A stretch of 44,022 bases of DNA, from positions 1 to 44,022 of the forward strand of contig JACMKU010000044.1 of assembly GCA_014379965.1 (NCBI GenBank). The letters run 5' to 3'. This DNA comes from Chitinophagaceae bacterium (GTDB lineage: Bacteria; Bacteroidota; Bacteroidia; Chitinophagales; Chitinophagaceae). Every line of letters starts with the position of its first letter. The stretch's first letter is position 1. This document shows positions 25,544 to 33,116 of this stretch, piece after piece. The translations under genes and the position numbers were made by a program. The notes below the pieces were generated by a model. It ran no database searches. It saw nothing but the letters and a program-made list of their open reading frames with translations, and was not told where the DNA came from.

Positions 25544-25574
25544 TTTGCTCATATTGATTTTGATTTTATATTTG
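25544..25574 (+). promoter_or_regulatory. Promoter of the trp operon
   Basis: TTTG at 25544-25547, exactly 19 nt, then TATATTTG at 25567-25574 is a perfect Bacteroidota consensus. The -7 box ends five bases before the trpL ATG at 25580, so the RNA may start at or very near the leader start codon. Confidence 0.85.
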
Positions 25575-25579
25575 TAGCA

Positions 25580-25630
25580 ATGGCAACGGTAAAATCAAAC
25601 AATCAGTGGTGGTGGCATTCTCAATCGTAG
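25580..25630 (+). CDS. trpL: trp operon leader peptide (three tandem Trp codons)
   Basis: This 16-codon reading frame encodes MATVKSNNQWWWHSQS. Three consecutive Trp codons (25607-25615) in such a short peptide directly before trpE are the hallmark of ribosome-mediated attenuation. The stop codon (25628-25630) abuts the GGGG of the proposed antiterminator strand at 25630-25638. If Trp-tRNA is low, the ribosome stalls at the Trp codons and leaves that strand free; if Trp is plentiful it reads to the stop and covers it. No ribosome-binding site is visible, and the -7 box is five bases away, so the RNA may be nearly leaderless. Confidence 0.85.
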   Translation: MATVKSNNQWWWHSQS

Positions 25631-25705
25631 GGGTGCTGTACTGTCATTAACATGTTTGTCATAAACATATATTCAGAACCCCGGCAGTGTCGGGGTTTTT
25701 TGTTT
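25630..25705 (+). terminator. trp attenuator: antiterminator strand and intrinsic terminator
   Basis: The terminator is a 7-bp stem (AACCCCG with CGGGGTT, 25677-25697) followed by TTTTTTGTTT. The upstream strand GGGGTGCTG (25630-25638) can pair with CAGAACCCC (25674-25682), eight pairs with one G-A mismatch. This takes up the left half of the terminator. A 6-bp hairpin (ATGTTT with AAACAT, 25652-25668) sits in the antiterminator loop. The pairing is derived by eye and energies were not computed. Confidence 0.75.
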
Positions 25706-25760
25706 CTAATAGCTTAACAACTTGGTCTGAACATCATAAAAATAAATCCCGAAAAGGGGC

Positions 25761-27200
25761 ATGAAAAAGATTAGCATAAATACGAATTGTAAGAAACTAC
25801 TCGCCGACGTGTTCACTCCCGTTGGCATTTATCTTCGATTGCGAGACAGGTTCCGTGATACCATCCTGCTCGAGAGCACGGACCATCATGTAGCGGAAAA
25901 CAGCTACTCATTCATTTGCATCAACGCCATTGGAGGCATAGAAGTTACCTCCATGAACAGCATCGAGTTTAAATTGCCAGCGGGGAAGGCCGAAAGAATA
26001 GTTATCCAACGGCCCTCGGATGTTCCGAAGATGCTCGCCGAATTTCTCCAGCGCTTCGAGCCCGTTACAAATGAAACTAAGGAAGCGAAGTTTGCCCAGG
26101 GGCTTTTCGGATATACGAGTTATGATGCGGTGCGTTTCTTTGATGATGTCAATTTGCCGCCGATCAGTCTTGAACGAGGTCCGGGAGATTCTCCATTAAC
26201 GAGTATCCCTCTTATCCGCTATCGCCTCTACCAATATGTGATCGCCATCAATCACTTCAAGGATGAGCTCATTATCTGCGAAAATATTTTACCGGGACTC
26301 GAGAGCGATGTTTCATCAGTTGAGTCACTAATTTATAGCAAGGACGTGCCGGTGTATCCTTTTACGATGAAAGGAGCGGAGTCGTCTAACCTCACTGATG
26401 ACGAGTACAAGGATATGGTAAAACGCGGTATCCAGAGTTGCCATCGCGGCGATGTTTTCCAGATCGTATTGAGTCGAAGATTCGAGCAGGGATTCATCGG
26501 AGATGAGTTTAATGTTTACAGGGCGCTGAGGAATATTAACCCTTCACCATACCTGTTCTTCTTCGACTATGGAGATTACAAGCTGATGGGTTCGTCTCCC
26601 GAATCGCAACTCATTATCCAGAATGGCAAGGCAGTTGTTCATCCTATTGCCGGTACGTTTCGTCGAACCGGCAATGACGACACCGACCACACCGCCGCCC
26701 AGTTATTATTGAGCGATAAGAAGGAAAATGCAGAACATGTCATGCTCGTAGATTTAGCCCGCAATGATCTTAGCCGTGTTTGCGACGATGTAGAGGTGGC
26801 CCAGTATAAGGAGATACAATATTATTCTCACGTCATTCATATGGTAAGTGAGGTTACGGGAAAACTCCGGAAGGACAGCAATGTATTCGACCTTCTCGCC
26901 CGGACATTCCCCGCGGGGACGCTAAGCGGGGCGCCAAAAATCCGGGCGATGCAATTGATCAATGAATTTGAGCCTACGCCAAGGGGATTTTATGGCGGCG
27001 CCATCGGTTACATCGGCTTCGATGGCAGCTGCAACCATGCGATCATGATTCGCACTTTCCTAAGCAGGAATAACACTCTCGTTAGACAAGCAGGTGCCGG
27101 TATAGTCGCCGCGTCAAAACCAGCCAGCGAACTCGACGAAGTGAATAATAAACTGAATGCGTTGAAGAAGGCGATGGGGATGGCGGAGGGGATTTGTTGA
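25761..27200 (+). CDS. trpE: Anthranilate synthase component I
   Basis: The 479-residue protein makes anthranilate from chorismate with ammonia from TrpG. The Trp feedback motif LLES is at 36-39. The chorismate-binding core shows GSSPESQL, HPIAGTFRRTG, DLARNDLSRVC and FPAGTLSGAPKIRAMQLI, and GAIGYIGFDG. It is the first structural gene after the attenuator. The ATG at 25761 directly follows the AAAAGGGG stretch. A hairpin-forming repeat separates it from trpG. Confidence 0.97.
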   Translation: MKKISINTNCKKLLADVFTPVGIYLRLRDRFRDTILLESTDHHVAENSYSFICINAIGGIEVTSMNSIEFKLPAGKAERIVIQRPSDVPKMLAEFLQRFEPVTNETKEAKFAQGLFGYTSYDAVRFFDDVNLPPISLERGPGDSPLTSIPLIRYRLYQYVIAINHFKDELIICENILPGLESDVSSVESLIYSKDVPVYPFTMKGAESSNLTDDEYKDMVKRGIQSCHRGDVFQIVLSRRFEQGFIGDEFNVYRALRNINPSPYLFFFDYGDYKLMGSSPESQLIIQNGKAVVHPIAGTFRRTGNDDTDHTAAQLLLSDKKENAEHVMLVDLARNDLSRVCDDVEVAQYKEIQYYSHVIHMVSEVTGKLRKDSNVFDLLARTFPAGTLSGAPKIRAMQLINEFEPTPRGFYGGAIGYIGFDGSCNHAIMIRTFLSRNNTLVRQAGAGIVAASKPASELDEVNNKLNALKKAMGMAEGIC

Positions 27201-27210
27201 GGAGATGTTT

Positions 27211-27305
27211 GAGTTGATTAAGTTGATTAGGTTGATTGAGTTGATTAAGATGGGCCGCCTTAACAACTTATTCAACCTAATCAACTCAATCAACATAATC
27301 AACTC
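27211..27305. repeat. Inverted repeat hairpin between trpE and trpG (GTTGATT units)
   Basis: Arm 27211-27249 and arm 27259-27305 are inverse copies of GTTGATTA-type units of about 8-9 bp; the right arm is longer by about 8 nt. The loop is only 9 nt. It lies entirely in the 123-bp gap inside the trp operon. Confidence 0.85.
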
Positions 27306-27323
27306 GAAAGAAGAAACGATTAA

Positions 27324-27914
27324 ATGAAAGTATTAGTATTCGATAACTACGATTCCTTCACCTACAACCTGGTTCACCTGGTGGAAAAAATATTACATCA
27401 GCAACCGGATGTGTATCGTAACGATCAGTTGCCACTGGAGAAGGTAGGGGCATATGATAAGATCATTCTGTCGCCAGGACCTGGCATTCCCGATGAGGCG
27501 GGAATGCTTTTGCCGCTGATCAAGGAGTATGCATCCAGTAAGTCGATCCTCGGTGTTTGTCTTGGACACCAGGCTATTGGCCAGGCTTTCGGAGGCAAAC
27601 TAATTAATCTGTCCACGGTTTACCACGGCGTGGCCACGAAGATAGAAGTGGGAAGTAAAGGTGTCAACGGAACGGAGATTAAGAGCCCTCTCTTCGAAGG
27701 TTTGCCACGTGAACTGGAGGTAGGGCGCTATCATAGTTGGATCGTATCAGATGAGAACTTTCCGAGTGATCTTGAAGTAACGGCAAGGGACGAGAATAAT
27801 TATATCATGGCAATGCAACACACGAAGTATGACGTGCAGGGAGTGCAGTTTCATCCGGAGAGTGTGCTGACACCCGATGGAGAGAAGATATTACGCAACT
27901 GGTTGAAAGATTGA
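27324..27914 (+). CDS. trpG: Anthranilate synthase component II (glutamine amidotransferase)
   Basis: The 196-residue class I glutamine amidotransferase supplies ammonia to TrpE. The nucleophile C79 is in GVCLGHQ, and the His-Glu pair H177/E179 is in QFHPES. The oxyanion loop SPGPGIPDE is at 50-58. It is not fused to other Trp domains. Unlike in many operons, the gap to trpE is long because of the inverted repeat. trpD follows after 27 nt. Confidence 0.97.
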   Translation: MKVLVFDNYDSFTYNLVHLVEKILHQQPDVYRNDQLPLEKVGAYDKIILSPGPGIPDEAGMLLPLIKEYASSKSILGVCLGHQAIGQAFGGKLINLSTVYHGVATKIEVGSKGVNGTEIKSPLFEGLPRELEVGRYHSWIVSDENFPSDLEVTARDENNYIMAMQHTKYDVQGVQFHPESVLTPDGEKILRNWLKD

Positions 27915-27941
27915 TAGGCGTGTAAAAAAGATAAAGTTGAA

Positions 27942-28934
27942 ATGAAGAAGATTCTGCAAATATTATTTGAACACAAGACGCTCGCAAGGCCGCTAGCAAA
28001 AGAGGTGTTGGTCAATATCGGTAAGGGAGTGTACAACGAGCACGAGGTGACGGCATTCATGACAGTGTACCTGATGCGCAGCATTACCATAGCGGAATTG
28101 CAAGGGTTCCAGGATGCGCTCCTCGAACTCTGCGTGAAGATCGATCTTAGCGAATTCGAATTGATCGATATCGTGGGCACAGGAGGGGATGGCAAGAATA
28201 CCTTCAACATTTCGACGCTCGCCTGCTTCATCGTTGCGGGAACGGGACAGAAGGTGGCAAAGCATGGTAATTATGGCGCGTCTTCGGTAAGTGGTGCAAG
28301 TAATGTGATGGAGCAGCTTGGCTATCGTTTTAAGGTCGACGAAGCAGGATTGAAGGCGGAGATCGAAGATGCGGGTATTTGTTTCCTGCATGCGCCGCTG
28401 TTTCATCCTGCACTACGAACAGTAGGTCCGATCAGGAAGAACCTCGCAATGCGTACATTCTTCAATATGCTTGGACCGATGGTAAATCCGGCGTCGCCTA
28501 AATACCAATTGGTAGGAGTCTATAACCTCGAAATGGCGCGGGTGTACAATTATCTGCTGCAGCTAACTGGGAAATCATTTACTATCATTCACGGACTGGA
28601 TGGCTATGATGAGATTTCGCTCACTAATGATACAAAGGTCATTACCAATGAAGGCGATCGCATCATGACAGCCGAGCAGCTTGGCAAGAGGATGGTATCG
28701 CCGGAGGACATTGCGGGAGGACAGACAGTAGAGGAATCGGCAAAAATATTCATGAAAATATTGAAAGGAGAAGGAACATGGGCCCAGCATGCGGTGGTTC
28801 TTGCCAATGCTGCAATGGCGCTGCAATGTACTGGCAAGTATAAGACCTACGAAGATGCTTATAGGGCCTCTGTGGAAAGCCTGGAAAGTGGCAACGCGGA
28901 GAAGACATTGAAGCGATTGATCGCATTGCAGTGA
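27942..28934 (+). CDS. trpD: Anthranilate phosphoribosyltransferase
   Basis: The 330-residue enzyme couples anthranilate with phosphoribosyl pyrophosphate. GTGGDG at 79-84, the KHGNYGASSVSGASNVME segment and the RTFFNMLGPMVNPA block are the family signatures. Length is normal. It lies 27 nt after trpG and 27 nt before trpC, so these three are tightly packed. Confidence 0.97.
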   Translation: MKKILQILFEHKTLARPLAKEVLVNIGKGVYNEHEVTAFMTVYLMRSITIAELQGFQDALLELCVKIDLSEFELIDIVGTGGDGKNTFNISTLACFIVAGTGQKVAKHGNYGASSVSGASNVMEQLGYRFKVDEAGLKAEIEDAGICFLHAPLFHPALRTVGPIRKNLAMRTFFNMLGPMVNPASPKYQLVGVYNLEMARVYNYLLQLTGKSFTIIHGLDGYDEISLTNDTKVITNEGDRIMTAEQLGKRMVSPEDIAGGQTVEESAKIFMKILKGEGTWAQHAVVLANAAMALQCTGKYKTYEDAYRASVESLESGNAEKTLKRLIALQ

Positions 28935-28961
28935 TAACTAAAACAAATTAGATTTTTTAGG

Positions 28962-29753
28962 ATGCATATACTGGATGAAATAGTAGCTAACAAGAGGAAG
29001 GAGGTCGAGAAGTTAAAACCGTTGAGCCCGGTTGAACGATTCGAGAAAAAAGGGTTCTTCTGGGAGATAGCCAGCCGTTCCCTTGTACAACGATTAGTAG
29101 GTGGGGAGAGTACGGGAATCATCGCCGAATTCAAACGAAAGAGCCCGAGCAAAGGATGGTTCAAGCAAAAAGAGGTAGAGATAGAACCTGTAGTCGTCCC
29201 CTACAACAATCTCGGAGCGGCTGGAATTTCAGTGTTGACGGATGAGGTATTCTTCGGCGGAGATCTGGACGACCTCATTCAGGCAAAGGTGGTCACGGAT
29301 GTTCCGGTGCTACGAAAGGACTTCATGGTCGATCCATGGCAGATCGCAGAAGCCAAAGCTTTCGGTGCGGATGTGATCTTATTAATCGCAGCATGTCTGA
29401 CTAAGCAGGAAGTGAAGGAAATGGCCAGGTATGCAAAGAGCATCGGTCTGGAAGTGTTGCTTGAGATCCATAATGAAAAGGAATTGGAACATATTTGTGA
29501 TGAGGTGGATATGGTAGGTGTGAATAATCGTAATCTTAAGACGTTTGAGGTTAACATCGATACTGCCCTTCAGCTTATCAACAATATCCCAACAAATAAA
29601 CCTGCCATAGCTGAGAGTGGCATTAGTGATGTGGAAACGATCGTAACTTTAAGAGAGGCGGGTTACAAGGGATTTCTGATTGGAGAAACGTTTATGAAGG
29701 AGCCCGATCCGGGGAAGGCGTTTGAGGAGTTTGTGGCGAAGTTGGCGAAATGA
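28962..29753 (+). CDS. trpC: Indole-3-glycerol-phosphate synthase
   Basis: The 263-residue TIM barrel closes the indole ring. EFKRKSPSKGW, VLRKDFMVDPWQI, VGVNNRNLKTF and AESGISD are present. TrpC here is a separate enzyme, not fused to TrpF. The stop is followed within 12 nt by the GTTTAAAG inverted repeat that separates it from trpF. Confidence 0.97.
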   Translation: MHILDEIVANKRKEVEKLKPLSPVERFEKKGFFWEIASRSLVQRLVGGESTGIIAEFKRKSPSKGWFKQKEVEIEPVVVPYNNLGAAGISVLTDEVFFGGDLDDLIQAKVVTDVPVLRKDFMVDPWQIAEAKAFGADVILLIAACLTKQEVKEMARYAKSIGLEVLLEIHNEKELEHICDEVDMVGVNNRNLKTFEVNIDTALQLINNIPTNKPAIAESGISDVETIVTLREAGYKGFLIGETFMKEPDPGKAFEEFVAKLAK

Positions 29754-29764
29754 GGGTGCCGCAA

Positions 29765-29890
29765 GGTTTAATAGTTTAATAGTTTAAAGGTTTAACGGTT
29801 TAAGAGTTCTTAGCCAGTTGGATCAATCCGATGATGAATGATTCTGATATCAGAACTTTTAAACTTTTAAACCATTAAACTTTTAAACTC
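29765..29890. repeat. Inverted repeat between trpC and trpF (GTTTAAAG units)
   Basis: Arm 29765-29810 and arm 29852-29890 are inverse copies of 8-bp units (GTTTAATA, GTTTAAAG); the innermost 22 bp differ at three positions. The loop is 41 nt. The same word makes the inverted repeat at 36281-36412 and a lone arm at 22725-22761. Confidence 0.88.
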
Positions 29891-29954
29891 GAAAGAACTT
29901 CACGAAAAAATGACTCACTAATGATTGCTTTTGCCAATTTGTTTCAAACCTTAA

Positions 29955-30623
29955 ATGCAAAAGCGAATGAGAATTAAAGTTTGCGGAATGACACTCCCCG
30001 AGCAGGTGATTGCCCTTGACGAGATGGGCGTTGACTTCGCGGGGTTCATCTTCTATCCCAAGTCCCCAAGATTCGTGGCGAATAAGATCCCGGCTGAAAG
30101 GATGCGACAGATAAAGGGTCATATCGCAAAGGTGGGAGTGTTCGTAAACATGTCGTACGACGAACTGATGAGAACGGTGGATGATTACCGTCTTGATATG
30201 GTGCAATTACACGGAGACGAGTCAGCAGTGTATTGCGAGAAGGTCTCTAATTATGTGACCGTTGTCAAGGCATTTCGATTGTCCGATAATGATCCGATAG
30301 AATGGATGGTGAAGCCATACCACGAGGCCACAGACATGTCAATGTTCGATACGCTTGGTGCCGGATACGGAGGCACTGGAAAAAAATTCGATTGGAATGT
30401 ACTTAGGAAAACAAATATTGACAAGATCTATTTCCTGAGCGGCGGGATTGAGCCGGGGGATGAGGAGAAGCTGAAGGAATTCATCACCGAGCCTGTAGGG
30501 AAGAAGATGTTCTCGATAGACATCAATAGCAAGTTCGAGATCACGGCAGGAGTGAAAGATATTGAGAAGATTCGGAGCTTTGTAAAGGCTCTCAACGGCA
30601 ATGGTTCTAGAAGTGGCGAATGA
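29955..30623 (+). CDS. trpF: Phosphoribosylanthranilate isomerase
   Basis: The 222-residue TIM barrel isomerises phosphoribosylanthranilate. The catalytic Cys is in IKVCGMT near residue 9, and the Asp in the DMVQLHGDE strand. The C-terminal phosphate loop reads FLSGGIEPGDEEK. The translation could start at 29955 or four codons later (29967), where the family usually begins. The leader region after the trpC-trpF repeat is AT-rich; no firm promoter is seen. Confidence 0.94.
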   Translation: MQKRMRIKVCGMTLPEQVIALDEMGVDFAGFIFYPKSPRFVANKIPAERMRQIKGHIAKVGVFVNMSYDELMRTVDDYRLDMVQLHGDESAVYCEKVSNYVTVVKAFRLSDNDPIEWMVKPYHEATDMSMFDTLGAGYGGTGKKFDWNVLRKTNIDKIYFLSGGIEPGDEEKLKEFITEPVGKKMFSIDINSKFEITAGVKDIEKIRSFVKALNGNGSRSGE

Positions 30624-30670
30624 TTTCGTTTAAATGTAAAAGGTGATCAGTCGGTTTGTCAAGTAAAGAT

Positions 30671-30690
30671 CTATGTAGGAATTCACATAG
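30671..30690 (+). other. Small hairpin before trpB
   Basis: CTATGT pairs with ACATAG around an 8-nt loop in the 97-bp gap between trpF and trpB. There is no T tract. It could be an RNA processing or stability site, or chance. Confidence 0.35.
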
Positions 30691-30720
30691 GGAAAGGCAG
30701 AGAAAAAAGCTTAAAAAGAA

Positions 30721-31914
30721 ATGGCAATTTCAAAAACATATACTTCTCCCAACGAGCATGGGTACTATGGGGACTTCGGAGGGGCATTTATCCCGGAGAT
30801 GCTACATCGTAATGTAGAGGAACTTCGCTCATCTTACTTGCAGATCACGAGCGAGCCGGAGTTCGCGGCGGAGTTTCGAAGTCTGCTAAAAGACTATGCG
30901 GGTAGACCTACGCCACTGTATTATGCACAAAGGCTCAGTGAACAGATGGGAGTAACTATCTACCTTAAACGCGAGGATCTTTGTCACACGGGCGCCCACA
31001 AAATCAACAACACCATCGGTCAGATTTTACTCGCGGGGAGACTGGGTAAGAAACGGATCATCGCAGAGACGGGAGCAGGGCAACACGGAGTCGCCACCGC
31101 GACGGTTTGCGCCCTGAAAGGGCTCGAGTGCATCGTGTACATGGGAGAAAAGGACATAGAGAGGCAGGCACCTAACGTGGCGAGGATGAAGATGCTGGGA
31201 GCGACAGTGATTCCCGCTATGTCCGGTAGCAAGACATTGAAAGATGCCACCAATGAAGCAATACGCGACTGGATCAATCATCCGGATGATACCTACTATA
31301 TTATTGGTTCCGTCGTAGGTCCTCACCCGTATCCGGACATGGTGGCGCGATTTCAAAGTGTCATTAGTGAAGAAATTCGTTGGCAAATAAAAGAAAAAAC
31401 GGGAAGCGAGCTCCCAACACACATCATCGCGTGTGTCGGTGGCGGTAGCAATGCCGCCGGCGCATTCTATCATTACCTCGATGAGCCTTCCGTTCAACTC
31501 GTGGCTGTGGAGGCTGCCGGCCTGGGTGTAGATAGTGGTATGTCAGCGGCCACCACACAACTCGGGAGGCCAGGAATACTGCATGGTAGCAAAAGCCTAT
31601 TGATGCAGACTGCCGATGGTCAGGTCATCGAACCACACAGTATCTCGGCAGGACTCGACTATCCAGGCATCGGCCCAATGCATGCCAACCTGTTCGTGAG
31701 CGGCAGGGGGAAATTTCTATGCGCCACCGACGATGAGGCATTGCAAGCTTCGTTTGCATTGGCGAGACTTGAAGGGATAATACCTGCGCTGGAAACGGCG
31801 CATGCGCTTTCGGCGATGAAGCAACTTCAATTTGCGGCGGACGACAAGGTAGTGGTTTGCTTAAGTGGCCGGGGTGATAAGGATATGGCAACTTATATGA
31901 AACATATAAAATAA
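30721..31914 (+). CDS. trpB: Tryptophan synthase beta chain
   Basis: The 397-residue PLP enzyme joins indole and serine. K94 in GAHKINN binds PLP. AETGAGQHGVATATVCA and the phosphate-binding CVGGGSNAAGAF loop are intact. It is of the trpB1 type that works with TrpA. The gap to the next gene is only 6 nt, where a small lipoprotein gene is inserted before trpA. Confidence 0.97.
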   Translation: MAISKTYTSPNEHGYYGDFGGAFIPEMLHRNVEELRSSYLQITSEPEFAAEFRSLLKDYAGRPTPLYYAQRLSEQMGVTIYLKREDLCHTGAHKINNTIGQILLAGRLGKKRIIAETGAGQHGVATATVCALKGLECIVYMGEKDIERQAPNVARMKMLGATVIPAMSGSKTLKDATNEAIRDWINHPDDTYYIIGSVVGPHPYPDMVARFQSVISEEIRWQIKEKTGSELPTHIIACVGGGSNAAGAFYHYLDEPSVQLVAVEAAGLGVDSGMSAATTQLGRPGILHGSKSLLMQTADGQVIEPHSISAGLDYPGIGPMHANLFVSGRGKFLCATDDEALQASFALARLEGIIPALETAHALSAMKQLQFAADDKVVVCLSGRGDKDMATYMKHIK

Positions 31915-31920
31915 CATACG

Positions 31921-32295
31921 ATGTATAGAATAATCTTTCTCTCTCTAGCAATCGGCAGCATCATCTTCGTGGCGTGCGACCGCAAACCATTCGTCGAGCA
32001 CAAGTTGAAGTTTGAAAAAGTTTCTGATGGATGTAACATCAACCCTCAATCTTTTAAGATGACCTCAAACTTCGGAGGCGAGAGGTATGAATTCGATAGG
32101 TGTTTGCCAACTGGATTCTCCAAGGAGCAAATGACGACCTCTAGAAGGGGCGATACTGTAGTAGTGAGTTTCCAGAAGCCGACAGCTTCAGAATCGAAGG
32201 CGATATTCAACGTAACTCTGGATATCGACAGTTATCCGAAGTATCACTTCCTCACAATCGACAATGACACTTATGCCATCGTGGCTGCAAACTAA
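31921..32295 (+). CDS. Small lipoprotein of unknown function inside the trp operon
   Basis: The 124-residue protein has a lipoprotein signal (lipobox FVAC, Cys19), so it should be membrane-anchored on the periplasmic side. I do not recognise a domain. Two further cysteines (C38 in DGCNINP, C61 in DRCLPTG) could form a disulfide, and the remainder looks beta-rich. It lies 6 nt after trpB and 5 nt before trpA, so it must be cotranscribed with them; any link to tryptophan is an inference from position only. Confidence 0.75.
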   Translation: MYRIIFLSLAIGSIIFVACDRKPFVEHKLKFEKVSDGCNINPQSFKMTSNFGGERYEFDRCLPTGFSKEQMTTSRRGDTVVVSFQKPTASESKAIFNVTLDIDSYPKYHFLTIDNDTYAIVAAN

Positions 32296-32300
32296 ATTAC

Positions 32301-33071
32301 ATGTCAAGGATTAGCGAATTATTTGCAAGGAAGAAGGAGAGGGTGCTCAACATCTATTGCACCGCGGGGTTTCCTGACGCAGACAGCACACTCACCGTGA
32401 TGAAGGCCCTACAGACTAATGGCGCAGACATGATCGAGATAGGAATGCCCTATAGCGATCCGTTGGCAGATGGTCCCGTGATCCAGGCGAGCAGTTCCGT
32501 GGCGATAGCAAATGGGATGACAATGGTACGCCTGTTTGAACAACTAAAGGAACTCCGGAAAGATATCAACCTTCCCGTCCTGCTGATGGGATACATGAAT
32601 CCTGTTTTGCAATATGGCTTCGAAAAGTTCTGCCATGATGCCGCCTCCGTAGGTATCGATGGATTGATCTTGCCAGACCTTCCGGTGCACGAATTCGAGA
32701 CGGGATACGGCGCAGTCGTACGAAAACATGGGTTAGACTTCATCTTCCTTGTCACACCTGAGACACCGGATGACAGGATCAGAAAACTAGACAGTCTCAC
32801 TTCCGGGTTCCTGTACGCGGTTTCATCGTCGTCAACTACGGGGAAGGAGACAAAGCTCACCGACCAGGCTGGCTATTTTCAGCACCTTCAAAAGCTCGGG
32901 CTTAAGAATCCTATCCTTGTGGGCTTTGGTATCAAAGACAAAGAGACATTTTCCACTGCCTGTGCCCATACCAACGGGGCAATCATCGGCACTGCATTTA
33001 TTAAAGCATTGGAAAACAACCTACCTATAGAAAGTTCTGTTAAACAGTTTATGGACGGCGTTTTATCCTAG
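32301..33071 (+). CDS. trpA: Tryptophan synthase alpha chain
   Basis: The 256-residue TIM barrel releases indole from indole-3-glycerol phosphate for TrpB. The catalytic pair is E46 and D57 in IEIGMPYSDPLADGPVIQ. GLILPDLPVHE and a VGFGIKDKE phosphate loop are present. It is the last trp gene; the operon then contains all seven functions. The 9-nt gap to the TlpA-like gene allows read-through. Confidence 0.97.
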   Translation: MSRISELFARKKERVLNIYCTAGFPDADSTLTVMKALQTNGADMIEIGMPYSDPLADGPVIQASSSVAIANGMTMVRLFEQLKELRKDINLPVLLMGYMNPVLQYGFEKFCHDAASVGIDGLILPDLPVHEFETGYGAVVRKHGLDFIFLVTPETPDDRIRKLDSLTSGFLYAVSSSSTTGKETKLTDQAGYFQHLQKLGLKNPILVGFGIKDKETFSTACAHTNGAIIGTAFIKALENNLPIESSVKQFMDGVLS

Positions 33072-33102
33072 CCGCAGGTTATGCTTCAACGGAAAAAGAA
33101 AT

Positions 33103-33110
33103 TATCTTTG
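33103..33110 (+). promoter_or_regulatory. TAnnTTTG box at the TlpA-like gene
   Basis: TATCTTTG ends six bases before ATG 33117. A TATG at about -33 gives only a weak partner. If used, it would give the TlpA-like gene its own nearly leaderless transcript besides read-through from the trp operon. Confidence 0.45.
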
Positions 33111-33116
33111 ACGGCT

